This document shows, piece by piece, positions 35,648 to 43,044 of a DNA stretch of 52,393 nucleotides (within the stretch, counting starts at the first letter, position 1; each line of letters begins with the position of its first letter). Source of the DNA: Buttiauxella sp. B2 (GTDB lineage: Bacteria; Pseudomonadota; Gammaproteobacteria; Enterobacterales; Enterobacteriaceae); contig NZ_VEXQ01000024.1 in the NCBI RefSeq assembly GCF_006376615.1, positions 1 through 52,393 on the forward strand, given 5' to 3'. Made by a program: the position numbers and the translations under genes. Below the pieces are notes generated by a model that was not told the DNA's origin, did not search any database, and worked only from the letters and a program-made list of their open reading frames with translations.

Positions 35648-36139
35648 CTAGTGAATAACTTTCATCATATGTTCGGTCAACTTCATACAAACATATGCTT
35701 TAATCATGTCTGTATCTTTTAAACCTAACTCAGTCGTTGCAGAATCTAAAAGCTCAGAAACCGAATCCGAGCTAATGTGCCTCTCATATGAGATTGCTTG
35801 CTCGCTCGAACCTGATGCATGCATCAACACAACATCTACTTGATTTGAGTTAAGAGTACTAAATATTTCGCTTAAATTACCATCAATCCCATCAATCATT
35901 TTCATCATCAATCTGATCATAAAAAGTGTCCTTAAATCAAATGCTGAATTTGTAGACAGCTTTAGCTTAATGTTTGCCAGGTGATTATTGACCGTTGAGA
36001 CACTTTTATTCTGACTTTGAGCAATAATTGCAGGTGTCATTCCCAATGAATACAATGCCATAACATTACTTTCAGTTTGGGAAAGCTCTGGAAAAACTTC
36101 AAGTAATTTTTTATCTGGGATATGATTACAAATAGCCAT
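35648..36139 (-). CDS. LuxR-type helix-turn-helix regulator, 163 aa
   Basis: LSQTESNVMALYSLGMTPAI, then AQSQNKSVSTVNNHLANIKL, is a LuxR/FixJ HTH, placed near the N-terminus (about residues 18-68) rather than the C-terminus. The C-terminal part is helical without a known sensor domain. Probably a regulator of transfer or copy number. Confidence 0.65.
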   Translation of the reverse strand: MAICNHIPDKKLLEVFPELSQTESNVMALYSLGMTPAIIAQSQNKSVSTVNNHLANIKLKLSTNSAFDLRTLFMIRLMMKMIDGIDGNLSEIFSTLNSNQVDVVLMHASGSSEQAISYERHISSDSVSELLDSATTELGLKDTDMIKAYVCMKLTEHMMKVIH

Positions 36140-36240
36140 AACAATCTCCTTGCAGGTTGTATTGGTTAGTCAGTAGCGCCGTGTACCAGACGACGCTACT
36201 GACGACTTTAATTACTTCAAAAGAATGATCTATTGTTCAA

Positions 36241-37251
36241 TCATCCCTTTCTACTTCTTTCTCCGACTTCTTTCTCTATTTGTTTTTTAGAATCTTTATC
36301 ACCGATAATACTGCACCATGCAGCCCACTTTTTGAGGTCTGCTACTGAAATTTTTTCTTTTTCGTCATAGGCAAGAAGATCTTGTTTGTATTGTTTCATT
36401 AATCCAATACATTTTCTTGCCCACTTCCCTTCGGCATCACTACCAGCAACTACTTGAGGTCTGCGAGGGAGGCGAGGTCTAAGCGGTTTAGCAAATGCAG
36501 AGGATTTTTCTCCATTTTCAACTACATATGAGAAAATAATTGCGTTTATGGTTCTGCCTCTTTTTACTGGCTCCCAACTGATTGAAATGTCAGTTTTAGC
36601 ATTAATTTGCTTAATCGCAGGTTCCAGTAAGTCCCGTCTAAAGAATTTAAATTCTTCATACGTCTTACTCACAATCCCGGCCCGTTCCTTCATCCAATCA
36701 ATATCAATGGCATCAGTAACAATCAGTCCATTGTTTCTTTTACAGCGATCAAGCTCTTTGTAACTCATTAACCAGCTATACAACCTGAATGAAAATGGAG
36801 TATCTAATTTTGATATGACCTCGAAATTTAAACGAGTAAACTCTCTTTTTAGTTCATATAAATACTCTGCTACATCTGCTGAAAATCGTATAGTAACGTC
36901 AGAGTTACCTTCTGAGGCATCATAGCGAATGGATGTAAACCAAAATCTCTCGACTTTATCAATCCGGCGTTTTTTCTCGCTCCACTCATAAGTAAAAACT
37001 GGTTTTTTACCCAAAGATGAAGCTGCATCTCTCAACTGTCGATGTGTGTTTTTTGGATTGATTCCAAAATGATTTTCAAACTCTTTAGGATATAGAGTGT
37101 AATAACCGTCAGGTTGCGGTTTTGAACTATCAATTTTCGTTAACGCCAAGTATAGAAAACGGATTTCATCGAGGGTAATGTTAAATGCACCTTCAATTAA
37201 TGAATTGCCCTGGTATACAACAGGTTTTGTTCTGGCTTTTTCCTTTTTCAC
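36241..37251 (-). CDS. rep: Replication initiator, Rep_3 family
   Basis: 336 residues with two winged-helix regions: ITLDEIRFLYLALTKIDSSK, SFRLYSWLMSYKELDRCKRN and YEEFKFFRRDLLEPAIKQIN are typical of Rep_3 initiators. The start is GTG at 37251 with a weak site. An operator-like dyad with an iteron half lies 75-90 bp upstream, and the iteron array follows. It would bind the iterons and open oriV. Confidence 0.92.
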   Translation of the reverse strand: MKKEKARTKPVVYQGNSLIEGAFNITLDEIRFLYLALTKIDSSKPQPDGYYTLYPKEFENHFGINPKNTHRQLRDAASSLGKKPVFTYEWSEKKRRIDKVERFWFTSIRYDASEGNSDVTIRFSADVAEYLYELKREFTRLNFEVISKLDTPFSFRLYSWLMSYKELDRCKRNNGLIVTDAIDIDWMKERAGIVSKTYEEFKFFRRDLLEPAIKQINAKTDISISWEPVKRGRTINAIIFSYVVENGEKSSAFAKPLRPRLPRRPQVVAGSDAEGKWARKCIGLMKQYKQDLLAYDEKEKISVADLKKWAAWCSIIGDKDSKKQIEKEVGERSRKG

Positions 37252-37322
37252 TCTACTCTTGTCCCGAAAGGTGATGTTTCATAAAAATATATCACCCATA
37301 AAACAAAAGTGCAAACCTCACC

Positions 37323-37350
37323 GCTAATCTTCTCACCTATGAGATTAATA
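37323..37350. promoter_or_regulatory. Iteron-related operator for rep autoregulation
   Basis: AATCTTCTCACCTATGAGATT combines one iteron core (CTTCTCACCTAT) with an inverted TGAGA half (TCTCA-CCTA-TGAGA). Initiator dimers of this family bind such inverted half sites to repress rep. Role inferred from position and known Rep_3 behaviour. Confidence 0.6.
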
Positions 37351-37443
37351 TTTATTTAAGGTATTGTTTTATATATAAAAAACAAAGAATGGTTTGTATG
37401 CGCTAAAAAGTTCACCTAACGATACTCTTATCGTTCTCGGAAA

Positions 37444-37890
37444 GTTATCCACAATAAATCTTCTCACCTATAGCCGTAAATCTTCTCACCTGTAGCCGTA
37501 AATCTTCTCACCTTTAAATCCGTATTGAGCTTAAACAACCGTAAATCTTCTCACCTATAGCCGCTAATCTTCTCACCTATAGCCGCTAATCTTCTCACCT
37601 ATAGCCGCTAATCTTCTCACCTATAGTGAAAATTATTGTTATATATCAATATGTTTAGTTGCCCTGAAAAGGAAACAGAAACAGAAATCTATTCTTTTAG
37701 ATCGAGTAAGAAAAAGAAAAAAGAAAAACAAACTAACGCGCTTACAGCTTGTTATTTTCTGTAAAAGAATGGGTTAAGGCTGTTGAATCGCACTAAAATT
37801 GCGAACATAAGGCAAACTGATCACACTAGTAACTAATTTTTCCTATATAAATCAATGTAATGCTTGCGCTAATCTTCTCACCTATCTTTT
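37444..37890. other. oriV: DnaA box, iterons and A-rich region
   Basis: TTATCCACA at 37444-37452 is a consensus DnaA box. Iterons with core AATCTTCTCACCTATAGCCG follow at 22-bp pitch: three from about 37457 (the third degenerate), four from about 37544, and one isolated copy at about 37867. An A-rich, purine-biased tract (37690-37740) lies between. This is the plasmid's replication origin. Confidence 0.88.
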
Positions 37891-38221
37891 TAGCAACTAT
37901 TCACAAATACCGTCGAATTACCGTATTGCATAGGGTAGATTGCATTAGCAATAACTAGGATCATATCAATGCGAATGCGTTAATATCATTCATGATCGTC
38001 ACATTGATCGTAAGGTTGATCATATATGGATCTTTTAGAGAGCATTGGTCAAAGCCTTTAATATTGCCTGAAACGCTCTGTATGCGATTACATCGCCATA
38101 TTGAAGCAAACCTATTACCTTCCTCTCGAAAGCCTCTCAGAACCGCTTACGCTTCGCCTTATTTCAAGAAGGAAACCTTCCCCCCTGGTAAAATCAGAAT
38201 TTTGGTGATTTCAATATAGTT

Positions 38222-38345
38222 TTGTCCATATATCCACATGAGAGAAGCCAGTGCAGCGGGGAGGCCATCAAGCCACCCCCGCAAACGAGAGCGCCCTGAT
38301 CGGCGGGACAAGCCGACCAGGGTCGATTGTGGGTATGTGGGCAAA
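38222..38345. repeat. Leading-region element A, copy 1 (forward)
   Basis: About 124 bp repeated at 40443-40565 in inverse orientation with about 93% identity by eye. Both ends carry an imperfect inverted repeat, TTGTCCATATATCCACA at the left and the complement of TTGCCCACATACCCACA at the right. Internally CCCTGATCGGC pairs with GCCGACCAGGG, giving a large ssDNA hairpin. Likely a single-strand structure used on entry. Confidence 0.65.
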
Positions 38346-38365
38346 GCGATCACTAAAACTTATAT

Positions 38366-38650
38366 TGGCCCACCCGGTAAGCTGGCAAAGCCAGCACCCG
38401 CAGTACAGCGCCCCACCACGCAGGAAGCGCGGTGGCGTTCCGTTCGCAAGCTCACGCGCTAACTGCGCCCTTTGGGGGGCTATACAAGATTATGAGTGGT
38501 CTGTTAGTCAGTAATAGCTTTGCAGTGAAGGGGTTGGCGAGGGGGATATGATGGGGCATGGTTCGCTTTGCTCACGTCCGGGCGTTTAAATCCGGGTGAT
38601 AATTTCGGCACCAGATGATCGCCCTCTTATCGCCTTTAGGCTCAAAATAA
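38366..38650 (+). repeat. Leading-region element B, copy 1
   Basis: About 285 bp, directly repeated at 40570-40853. It contains GCTGGC-AAA-GCCAGC, GCGCCC-TTT-GGGGGGC and GCCTTTAGGC hairpins and the shared block CGCAAGCTCACGCGCTAACT. Together with A it precedes a plus-strand operon running towards oriT. This resembles the single-strand promoters (Frpo of F, ssi repeats of ColIb-P9). Function inferred from structure and place. Confidence 0.55.
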
Positions 38651-38656
38651 TTACAG

Positions 38657-38715
38657 TGTATTTACAATGTAAATACGTGTATATAATTACAATGTAAATA
38701 CAAATATGTAATTAC
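38657..38715. promoter_or_regulatory. Cluster of par-type 9-bp sites upstream of the DnaJ-like gene
   Basis: TGTATTTACAATGTAAATAC, a second ATTACAATGTAAATAC and TGTAATTAC repeat the 9-bp unit TGTATTTAC that fills the region upstream of parA. The first is a perfect 8-bp dyad. A par-locus DNA-binding protein could bind here. Confidence 0.5.
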
Positions 38716-38787
38716 GGTGCATTGTGTGTTAGTTAACAAGCACACAGAAAAAACATATAAAAATCAGTCAAAAAAGAAAAATAATCT

Positions 38788-38879
38788 TTGTTATTGCGCT
38801 CAAATGAGCGTAATATGTATTACATCAGGTGAGGCAATCGAGCTAAACCCAAACAGCCCAAACGGGCGGGAGCTACAAA
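38788..38879 (+). promoter_or_regulatory. Promoter module 1 (dnaJ-like gene)
   Basis: TTGTTA and TAATAT are separated by 17 bp. The spacer holds the palindrome CGCTCAAATGAGCG (38797-38810). The 5' leader includes AGGTGAGGCAATCGAGC and GCCC-AAAC-GGGC, which pairs next to the ribosome-binding site GGGAG. The same layout recurs at 41505 and 42474. Confidence 0.75.
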
Positions 38880-39398
38880 ATGAATATTCAGGAAGCATTA
38901 AACGTTTTTGGTCTGTCCGGTGAATTGTCGGAAAAAGACATCAAAGCGGCTTACAAAAAACTTGCCTTTAAATATCATCCTGATCGCAACCCTGCCATTA
39001 GTGGCGAAATCATGAAGGCTATTAATGCTGCGCGTGATTTTCTGCTGGCTAACCTTGATAACCTGAATAAATTCCAGTCTGCTGACGAAAGCGACCACTA
39101 TAACTACGGTGAAGAAATGGAAAGCGTGTTAAACACCCTTTCTACCCTGGCGGGAATTGTGTTTGAAGTTATTGGCAACTGGGTTTGGATCAGCGGTGAA
39201 ACCATCGTTCATAAAGACGTTTTAAAAGAAATTAAATGCAAGTGGGCACCGAAGAAAAAACAGTGGTTCTATCGCCCGGAAGAACACAAAAGCACCCGCA
39301 ACCGTAAAGAGCATTCTCTTGATGAAATCCGTGAAAAATTCGGTACAGCAGGTCAACGCAGCGCCACTGGCGTTAATCGGGTAGAAGCCAGAGCGTAA
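38880..39398 (+). CDS. J-domain protein of the leading region, 172 aa
   Basis: Residues 1-65 are a J-domain: IKAAYKKLAFKYHPDRNPAI contains the HPD motif that activates DnaK. The C-terminal part (ETIVHKDVLKEIKCKWAPKK) is basic and Trp-rich, distinct from DnaJ itself, and may bind DNA or a partner. It would be made early in the recipient. It is driven by promoter module 1 and ended by a GC-rich hairpin. Confidence 0.85.
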   Translation: MNIQEALNVFGLSGELSEKDIKAAYKKLAFKYHPDRNPAISGEIMKAINAARDFLLANLDNLNKFQSADESDHYNYGEEMESVLNTLSTLAGIVFEVIGNWVWISGETIVHKDVLKEIKCKWAPKKKQWFYRPEEHKSTRNRKEHSLDEIREKFGTAGQRSATGVNRVEARA

Positions 39399-39404
39399 CC
39401 GAAC

Positions 39405-39425
39405 GGGGGCGAAAGCCCCCTTTTC
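39405..39425 (+). terminator. Terminator after the J-domain gene
   Basis: GGGGGC-GAAA-GCCCCC followed by TTTT, seven bases after the stop. The next gene starts only 20 bp later, so it may be only partly efficient. Confidence 0.75.
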
Positions 39426-39445
39426 TGATCTCATCGGGGGAGACT

Positions 39446-40003
39446 ATGCAAAATACAAAAACATTTAAAGACAGGTACGCGCCGTTATTTATAAAAGTGT
39501 GTAATTTTCTGGGCGGTGGCTGGCGTGTGGATATGCTCGAAATGAACAATGAACACCAAATCAAATTGACCGCGCCGAACCTGCGGCGCTATGCCATAAG
39601 TGCCAGACAGGAAAAAGGCCGCATTGTGCTTAGTGGTCATCTTGAATACCGTTATTATCCCTACGGTGAGGCGGCACAATGTACCGTTTCCCTTGACCGC
39701 TCACCCGCAGCTATCGCCAACGATATCAGACGAAAGATTTTACCTGGCTCGGCAGAACAAATCGCCGCCGCCAGTGACTATCACCAGGAGCAACAGGCGA
39801 AAAAGCAACACACTATGATCCTTAAAAACATGATGGCGCAACAAGTCACACTCACCAACCATCATAACGCCCTGACAGGTTTTTATAACGGTAGGGGCAT
39901 TCGTGGTGCTGTGACTGAAATTGGCGGCGGGTACGGGCTTATGTTTGATGGTTTGGATACAGATCAATTGATTAAAATTGTTGGGTTTATTTCCACCCTA
40001 TAG
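39446..40003 (+). CDS. Leading-region hypothetical protein, 185 aa
   Basis: Starts MQNTKTFKDRYAPLFIKVCN with GGGGGAG upstream. The N-terminal half is beta-rich (GRIVLSGHLEYRYYPYGEAA) and the rest helical. Proteins of this kind are common beside J-domain genes on enterobacterial plasmids, as far as I recall, but function is unknown. It ends at a strong hairpin with T-run. Confidence 0.6.
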   Translation: MQNTKTFKDRYAPLFIKVCNFLGGGWRVDMLEMNNEHQIKLTAPNLRRYAISARQEKGRIVLSGHLEYRYYPYGEAAQCTVSLDRSPAAIANDIRRKILPGSAEQIAAASDYHQEQQAKKQHTMILKNMMAQQVTLTNHHNALTGFYNGRGIRGAVTEIGGGYGLMFDGLDTDQLIKIVGFISTL

Positions 40004-40008
40004 CCGCC

Positions 40009-40053
40009 AATCATTAATAACCCGCATCGAGCGAGTTATTAATGATTTTTCGC
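40009..40053 (+). terminator. Rho-independent terminator
   Basis: AATCATTAATAAC and GTTATTAATGATT form a perfect 13-bp stem followed by TTTTT. It lies just after the 185-residue protein gene. Confidence 0.75.
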
Positions 40054-40076
40054 ATATTCAACATTAGGAGATTTAC

Positions 40077-40382
40077 ATGGAATCAATTTTTCATGCCAGA
40101 AAAAACAAAGGTAATAAAATCTGTACCTTAGATGTTTTTCGTAATGGGAATGAGTTCTGCTTACATTATCTTGCATCAGGAAGAACTAATCCCGATCGCG
40201 GTGAAAAACGAGAAAGATTTACCATTTTTGAAAAAAAAATAACGGTTGAAGATATTGATCACATAGATTTTGAATCGTTACCGATTACTAGCCACACCCC
40301 AAAATTCTTACCAATAGCGGAGTGTTTTAAGGTGTTAACAGATGATTTTTTATCTCAAAATATAAGTAGTCATGGCGAATAG
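40077..40382 (+). CDS. Leading-region hypothetical protein, 101 aa
   Basis: Starts MESIFHARKNKGNKICTLDV with AGGAGA upstream. No membrane segment or known motif. It ends close to the second A element. Function unknown. Confidence 0.55.
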   Translation: MESIFHARKNKGNKICTLDVFRNGNEFCLHYLASGRTNPDRGEKRERFTIFEKKITVEDIDHIDFESLPITSHTPKFLPIAECFKVLTDDFLSQNISSHGE

Positions 40383-40442
40383 CATCACTCAATTTGTGTA
40401 AAAATAAATACAGTGCATGTAATGTATTTATAATTATCCATC

Positions 40443-40565
40443 TTGTCCACATACCCACAATCGACCCTAGTCGGCTTGCCCCGCCGATCAGGGCGCTCCC
40501 GTTTGCGGGGGGGCTTGTTGGCCTCCCCGCTGCACTGGCTTCTCTCATGTGGATATATGGGCAAG
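40443..40565. repeat. Leading-region element A, copy 2 (inverted)
   Basis: Inverse-orientation copy of 38222-38345. The flanking marker bases follow position, not orientation: TTGTCC is on the left and the complement of TTGCCC on the right in both copies, while the inner YATAYCCACA blocks swap. That pattern suggests crossover within CCAYATAYCCAC. Confidence 0.65.
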
Positions 40566-40569
40566 TCCG

Positions 40570-40853
40570 AACCGCCCGGTAAGCTGGCGAAGCCAGCACC
40601 CGCAGTACAGCGCCCCACCGCGCTTACAGCGTGGTGGCGTACCGTTCGCAAGCTCACGCGCTAACTGCGCCCTCCGGGGAGCTTTGCAGGGTATTGTGTG
40701 GCCTGTTAGCCATTAATGGTTTTGCAGTGAAGGGGTTGGCGTGGGGAATATAACGGACTGAGGCTCGTTTCACTCGCGCCCGGAGCGGTTGGCCTAGAGT
40801 AAAAAATGTTGGTCTTGATGAGCGCCCCTTTTATCGCCTGACGGCTCAAAAAA
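40570..40853 (+). repeat. Leading-region element B, copy 2
   Basis: Direct repeat of 38366-38650, diverged in the stem loops but with hairpins kept, for example GCTGGC-GAA-GCCAGC and GCGCCC-TCC-GGGGAGC. It precedes the second leading-region operon. Confidence 0.55.
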
Positions 40854-40887
40854 CATAAAAAATTTACACTGTAAATGGAATCATTTC

Positions 40888-40970
40888 TTGATATTAGCCC
40901 CAATGGGGCTATAATCTATTACATGAGGTAGCGAATATGTCGCAGCCCAGAACCCGAAAGGATGAACAAG
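40888..40970 (+). promoter_or_regulatory. Promoter module 2 (variant)
   Basis: TTGATA-16 bp-TATAAT. The spacer holds a different palindrome, GCCCCAATGGGGC (40897-40909). The leader CTATTACATGAGGTAGCGAA resembles the ATTACATCAGGTGAGGCAA of the other modules. Confidence 0.65.
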
Positions 40971-41144
40971 ATGGAAAGTGAAATGAATACCGCAGAACTC
41001 GCAAAAATTCATGCTGAAATAGCCAAATTAATGGCTGAAACATCGAAAATTAACCGTGAAACAATGTGGTATCCGGTTGTAGTCGCTACGGGGATTATCG
41101 GCGCAGTAGCTACAATAACGACTCTCCTGAACAAATTTCTTTAA
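40971..41144 (+). CDS. Small single-helix membrane protein, 57 aa
   Basis: ATG 40971 has AAAGGA 9 bases upstream; ATG 40962 is too close to it. An amphipathic helix (MNTAELAKIHAEIAKLMAET) is followed by a membrane helix (YPVVVATGIIGAVATITTLL). It could be a small membrane effector in early entry. Family not recognised. Followed by a clear terminator. Confidence 0.6.
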   Translation: MESEMNTAELAKIHAEIAKLMAETSKINRETMWYPVVVATGIIGAVATITTLLNKFL

Positions 41145-41145
41145 A

Positions 41146-41170
41146 AGAAGCCCCGAAAGGGGCTTTTTAA
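41146..41170 (+). terminator. Rho-independent terminator
   Basis: AAGCCCC-GAA-AGGGGCTTTTT, directly after the small membrane gene. Confidence 0.85.
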
Positions 41171-41180
41171 TAGGTGCCGC

Positions 41181-41444
41181 ATGAGACTAATTAACGATTA
41201 CACCCCACCTTCACCAGATGATTTAGAGTGTTTTAAAAGTGAGTTAGGCTTTACAGGGAATCAGATGGCAGAATTGGCAGGAATCGCCAGTAATAGTCAA
41301 TGGCGTAAATATACTGGCGGTGAGTCTCCACGCGCTATGTCACCACACATCTTGTTTTATATGGCGGCTCAACTCTCATTAAACAGTGATGATCTGAATA
41401 AAATAATAAAAAAAATGAAAGAGATTGGTGCTGATATATCCTGA
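41181..41444 (+). CDS. XRE-like helix-turn-helix protein, 87 aa
   Basis: FTGNQMAELAGIASNSQWRK is a Cro/C1-type HTH (about residues 24-43). The protein starts MRLINDYTPPSPDDLECFKS. It is a candidate repressor for the palindromic operators of the leading-region promoters, but it has no such palindrome just upstream. Confidence 0.65.
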   Translation: MRLINDYTPPSPDDLECFKSELGFTGNQMAELAGIASNSQWRKYTGGESPRAMSPHILFYMAAQLSLNSDDLNKIIKKMKEIGADIS

Positions 41445-41504
41445 TTTTATAGTTTCTTACTAAATATAAAGCCAATAAAATCATAGAACGATATCAAATA
41501 TTTC

Positions 41505-41596
41505 TTGATAAAACGCTCATTTGAGCGTAATATATATTACATCAGGTGAGGCAATCGAGCCATACCAAAACAGCCCAAATGGGCGGGAGCTACAAA
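41505..41596 (+). promoter_or_regulatory. Promoter module 3
   Basis: TTGATA-17 bp-TAATAT with CGCTCATTTGAGCG (41514-41527) in the spacer and the same leader (AGGTGAGGCAATCGAGC, GCCCAAATGGGC, GGGAGC) as module 1. Confidence 0.75.
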
Positions 41597-42040
41597 ATGA
41601 GTGCATTTATTATTAGTGAAGCAACGGCAAACATGATCGTTTCGTCAATGATTGAAATGGCAATTATTGACCAGGTAGAAGCACAGGGTTTTTTGTCGAT
41701 GATGATTGCTGTTAACACTAAATCGGTAAATACCCGCTACAACGAATCTGATGCAGCACCTGATTACTGTTTTTCTCGTGTTAATTGTGGTTTTGATGGC
41801 AGCACCGCAAAGCCGCTTTTACAAATCGTAACTCTGATTGATTGTTTTAATTATCAGTCCTGTGAATTTGAAGGGTATGAAAACACGTTAGTTGTTTCAA
41901 CATTGCAATCCTATCGTGATGATTTGCTGGCATCTTACAAAGAATGGTTAGTCAATAATAAATATCATAATGGCATTGGTTTAGATGATGTTAGTCCCTC
42001 ATCGCTTCCTTTTGCTAATGAAATGCAATGGGATTTGTAA
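41597..42040 (+). CDS. Leading-region hypothetical protein, 147 aa
   Basis: ATG 41597 is chosen because it follows the conserved leader and GGGAG site; the upstream part of the frame is the leader itself. Starts MSAFIISEATANMIVSSMIE. It is acidic and soluble with CxF..C residues (YCFSRVNCGF). Role unknown; early expression in the recipient is inferred from the promoter module. Confidence 0.65.
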   Translation: MSAFIISEATANMIVSSMIEMAIIDQVEAQGFLSMMIAVNTKSVNTRYNESDAAPDYCFSRVNCGFDGSTAKPLLQIVTLIDCFNYQSCEFEGYENTLVVSTLQSYRDDLLASYKEWLVNNKYHNGIGLDDVSPSSLPFANEMQWDL

Positions 42041-42046
42041 TATAAA

Positions 42047-42072
42047 ATAAGGAGGCATGAAGCCTCCTTTTT
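42047..42072 (+). terminator. Rho-independent terminator
   Basis: AAGGAGGC-ATGA-AGCCTCCTTTTT after the 147-residue gene. Confidence 0.85.
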
Positions 42073-42093
42073 AATTTAGGAATTAAGAAATTT

Positions 42094-42315
42094 ATGATCA
42101 CCGAAAAACCCACACCCGAACAAATTACAGAAGCTCGTACAGCGGCGAATTTGTCGAAACAGGAAGCCGCAGACATTTTTGGCATGGCACTGCGTACCTG
42201 GCAACAAAAGGAAGAAACTGGTAAAGGAAATCGCTCTCTTTCCGTGGGAGAATGGAACTATTTACTATTGTTAGCAGGTAAACACCCAGATTATAGCCTG
42301 GTGGCTAAAAAATGA
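42094..42315 (+). CDS. Helix-turn-helix protein, 73 aa
   Basis: ARTAANLSKQEAADIFGMAL, then RTWQQKEETGKGNRSLSVGE, is an XRE-type HTH with the RTWQ recognition helix seen in many plasmid and phage regulators. A second candidate repressor of the leading-region promoters. Confidence 0.7.
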   Translation: MITEKPTPEQITEARTAANLSKQEAADIFGMALRTWQQKEETGKGNRSLSVGEWNYLLLLAGKHPDYSLVAKK

Positions 42316-42341
42316 TGGTGCGGAATGAGCGCCAATATAAA

Positions 42342-42368
42342 AAGCCTGGTTAGCGCCGGGCTTTTTTG
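42342..42368 (+). terminator. Rho-independent terminator
   Basis: AAGCCTGG-TTAGCG-CCGGGCTTTTTT (one mismatch in the stem) after the 73-residue HTH gene. Confidence 0.7.
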
Positions 42369-42473
42369 TGCGAGCTATCCTGACTTTTTTGCTTCTTAAT
42401 TCCTTTCTAATATTGTTTTGTACATTACAAAAATAAAAACATATAAAAATCAGTAAGAAAAACAAAGATAATT

Positions 42474-42564
42474 CTTTCAATGCGCTCATTTGAGCGTATA
42501 ATGAATTGCATCAGGTGAGGCAATCGAGCTAAACCTTAACAGCCCAAACGGGCGGGAGATTAAA
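42474..42564 (+). promoter_or_regulatory. Promoter module 4
   Basis: CTTTCA-17 bp-TATAAT with CGCTCATTTGAGCG (42483-42496) in the spacer and the conserved leader. Sequence similarity to module 1 extends about 50 bp upstream (ACATATAAAAATCAGT in both). Confidence 0.75.
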
Positions 42565-42780
42565 ATGTCACTTGAGTTAACTGCTTTTGCATCATTAAAC
42601 CGTAATATTAAATTCTGGGTTGAGCAATGCGGTTGCAAAGATTTAGCACTCATAAGCAAGATAAATCACTGGTTTAATTTTGCTTATTCGCCAGCAGAAC
42701 AAGAAAAGGCTAAAACAGATATTTTAGAAAAAATGGGTTATCAAAGGTTAGAAAATGGGGAGGTGAAATTAAAAGATTAA
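42565..42780 (+). CDS. Leading-region hypothetical protein, 71 aa
   Basis: Starts MSLELTAFASLNRNIKFWVE after the conserved leader with GGGAG. Helical and soluble; ends KLKD. The strong promoter module and close-packed neighbours support a real gene. Unknown function. A GGTGCCTGG/CCAGGCACC hairpin follows at about 42788-42818. Confidence 0.6.
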   Translation: MSLELTAFASLNRNIKFWVEQCGCKDLALISKINHWFNFAYSPAEQEKAKTDILEKMGYQRLENGEVKLKD

Positions 42781-42854
42781 AATGAGGTGGTGCCTGGTTG
42801 CTCTAACAGCCAGGCACCTTGTTAACAAATCAATCACTTTTGCGAGTAAAAATT

Positions 42855-42989
42855 ATGTCAACAAAACAGATAGTAACGTTAGCGGATCAGCTTGTAAAGG
42901 GTTGGGAAGTTAAGATCCCCGCCATGAAAGGAACAGATTGGGATAGTTTGCTTTGGTGGCTGAACCACCTAAAGGGACACACCCTCTAA
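42855..42989 (+). CDS. Small protein, 44 aa
   Basis: ATG 42855 to TAA 42989 encodes MSTKQIVTLADQLVKGWEVK and ends LLWWLNHLKGHTL. It is Trp-rich. The upstream site is weak (GAGTAAAAA). A T-rich terminator follows at once, which supports an expressed gene. Too short for homology by eye. Confidence 0.5.
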   Translation: MSTKQIVTLADQLVKGWEVKIPAMKGTDWDSLLWWLNHLKGHTL

Positions 42990-42998
42990 AAATAAACA

Positions 42999-43025
42999 AA
43001 ACGGTCTGTAAAGGCCGTTTTTTTC
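42999..43025 (+). terminator. Rho-independent terminator
   Basis: AAACGG...CCGTTT stem followed by TTTT, just after the 44-residue gene. Confidence 0.7.
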
Positions 43026-43044
43026 GTCCAGGCAATGTGGTCGC

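Noticed and set aside
37455..37630. CRISPR array
   Set aside because: The repeats are tandem without unique spacers, next to a Rep_3 gene and a DnaA box, so they are iterons.
38238..38514. Open frames of 74-90 codons over the A and B elements on both strands
   Set aside because: They arise from GC-rich structured repeats, appear in several frames of both copies, and lack good ribosome-binding sites.
38717..38923. 68-codon frame across promoter module 1
   Set aside because: It covers the promoter and leader of the J-domain gene and its start lies upstream of the -35 element.
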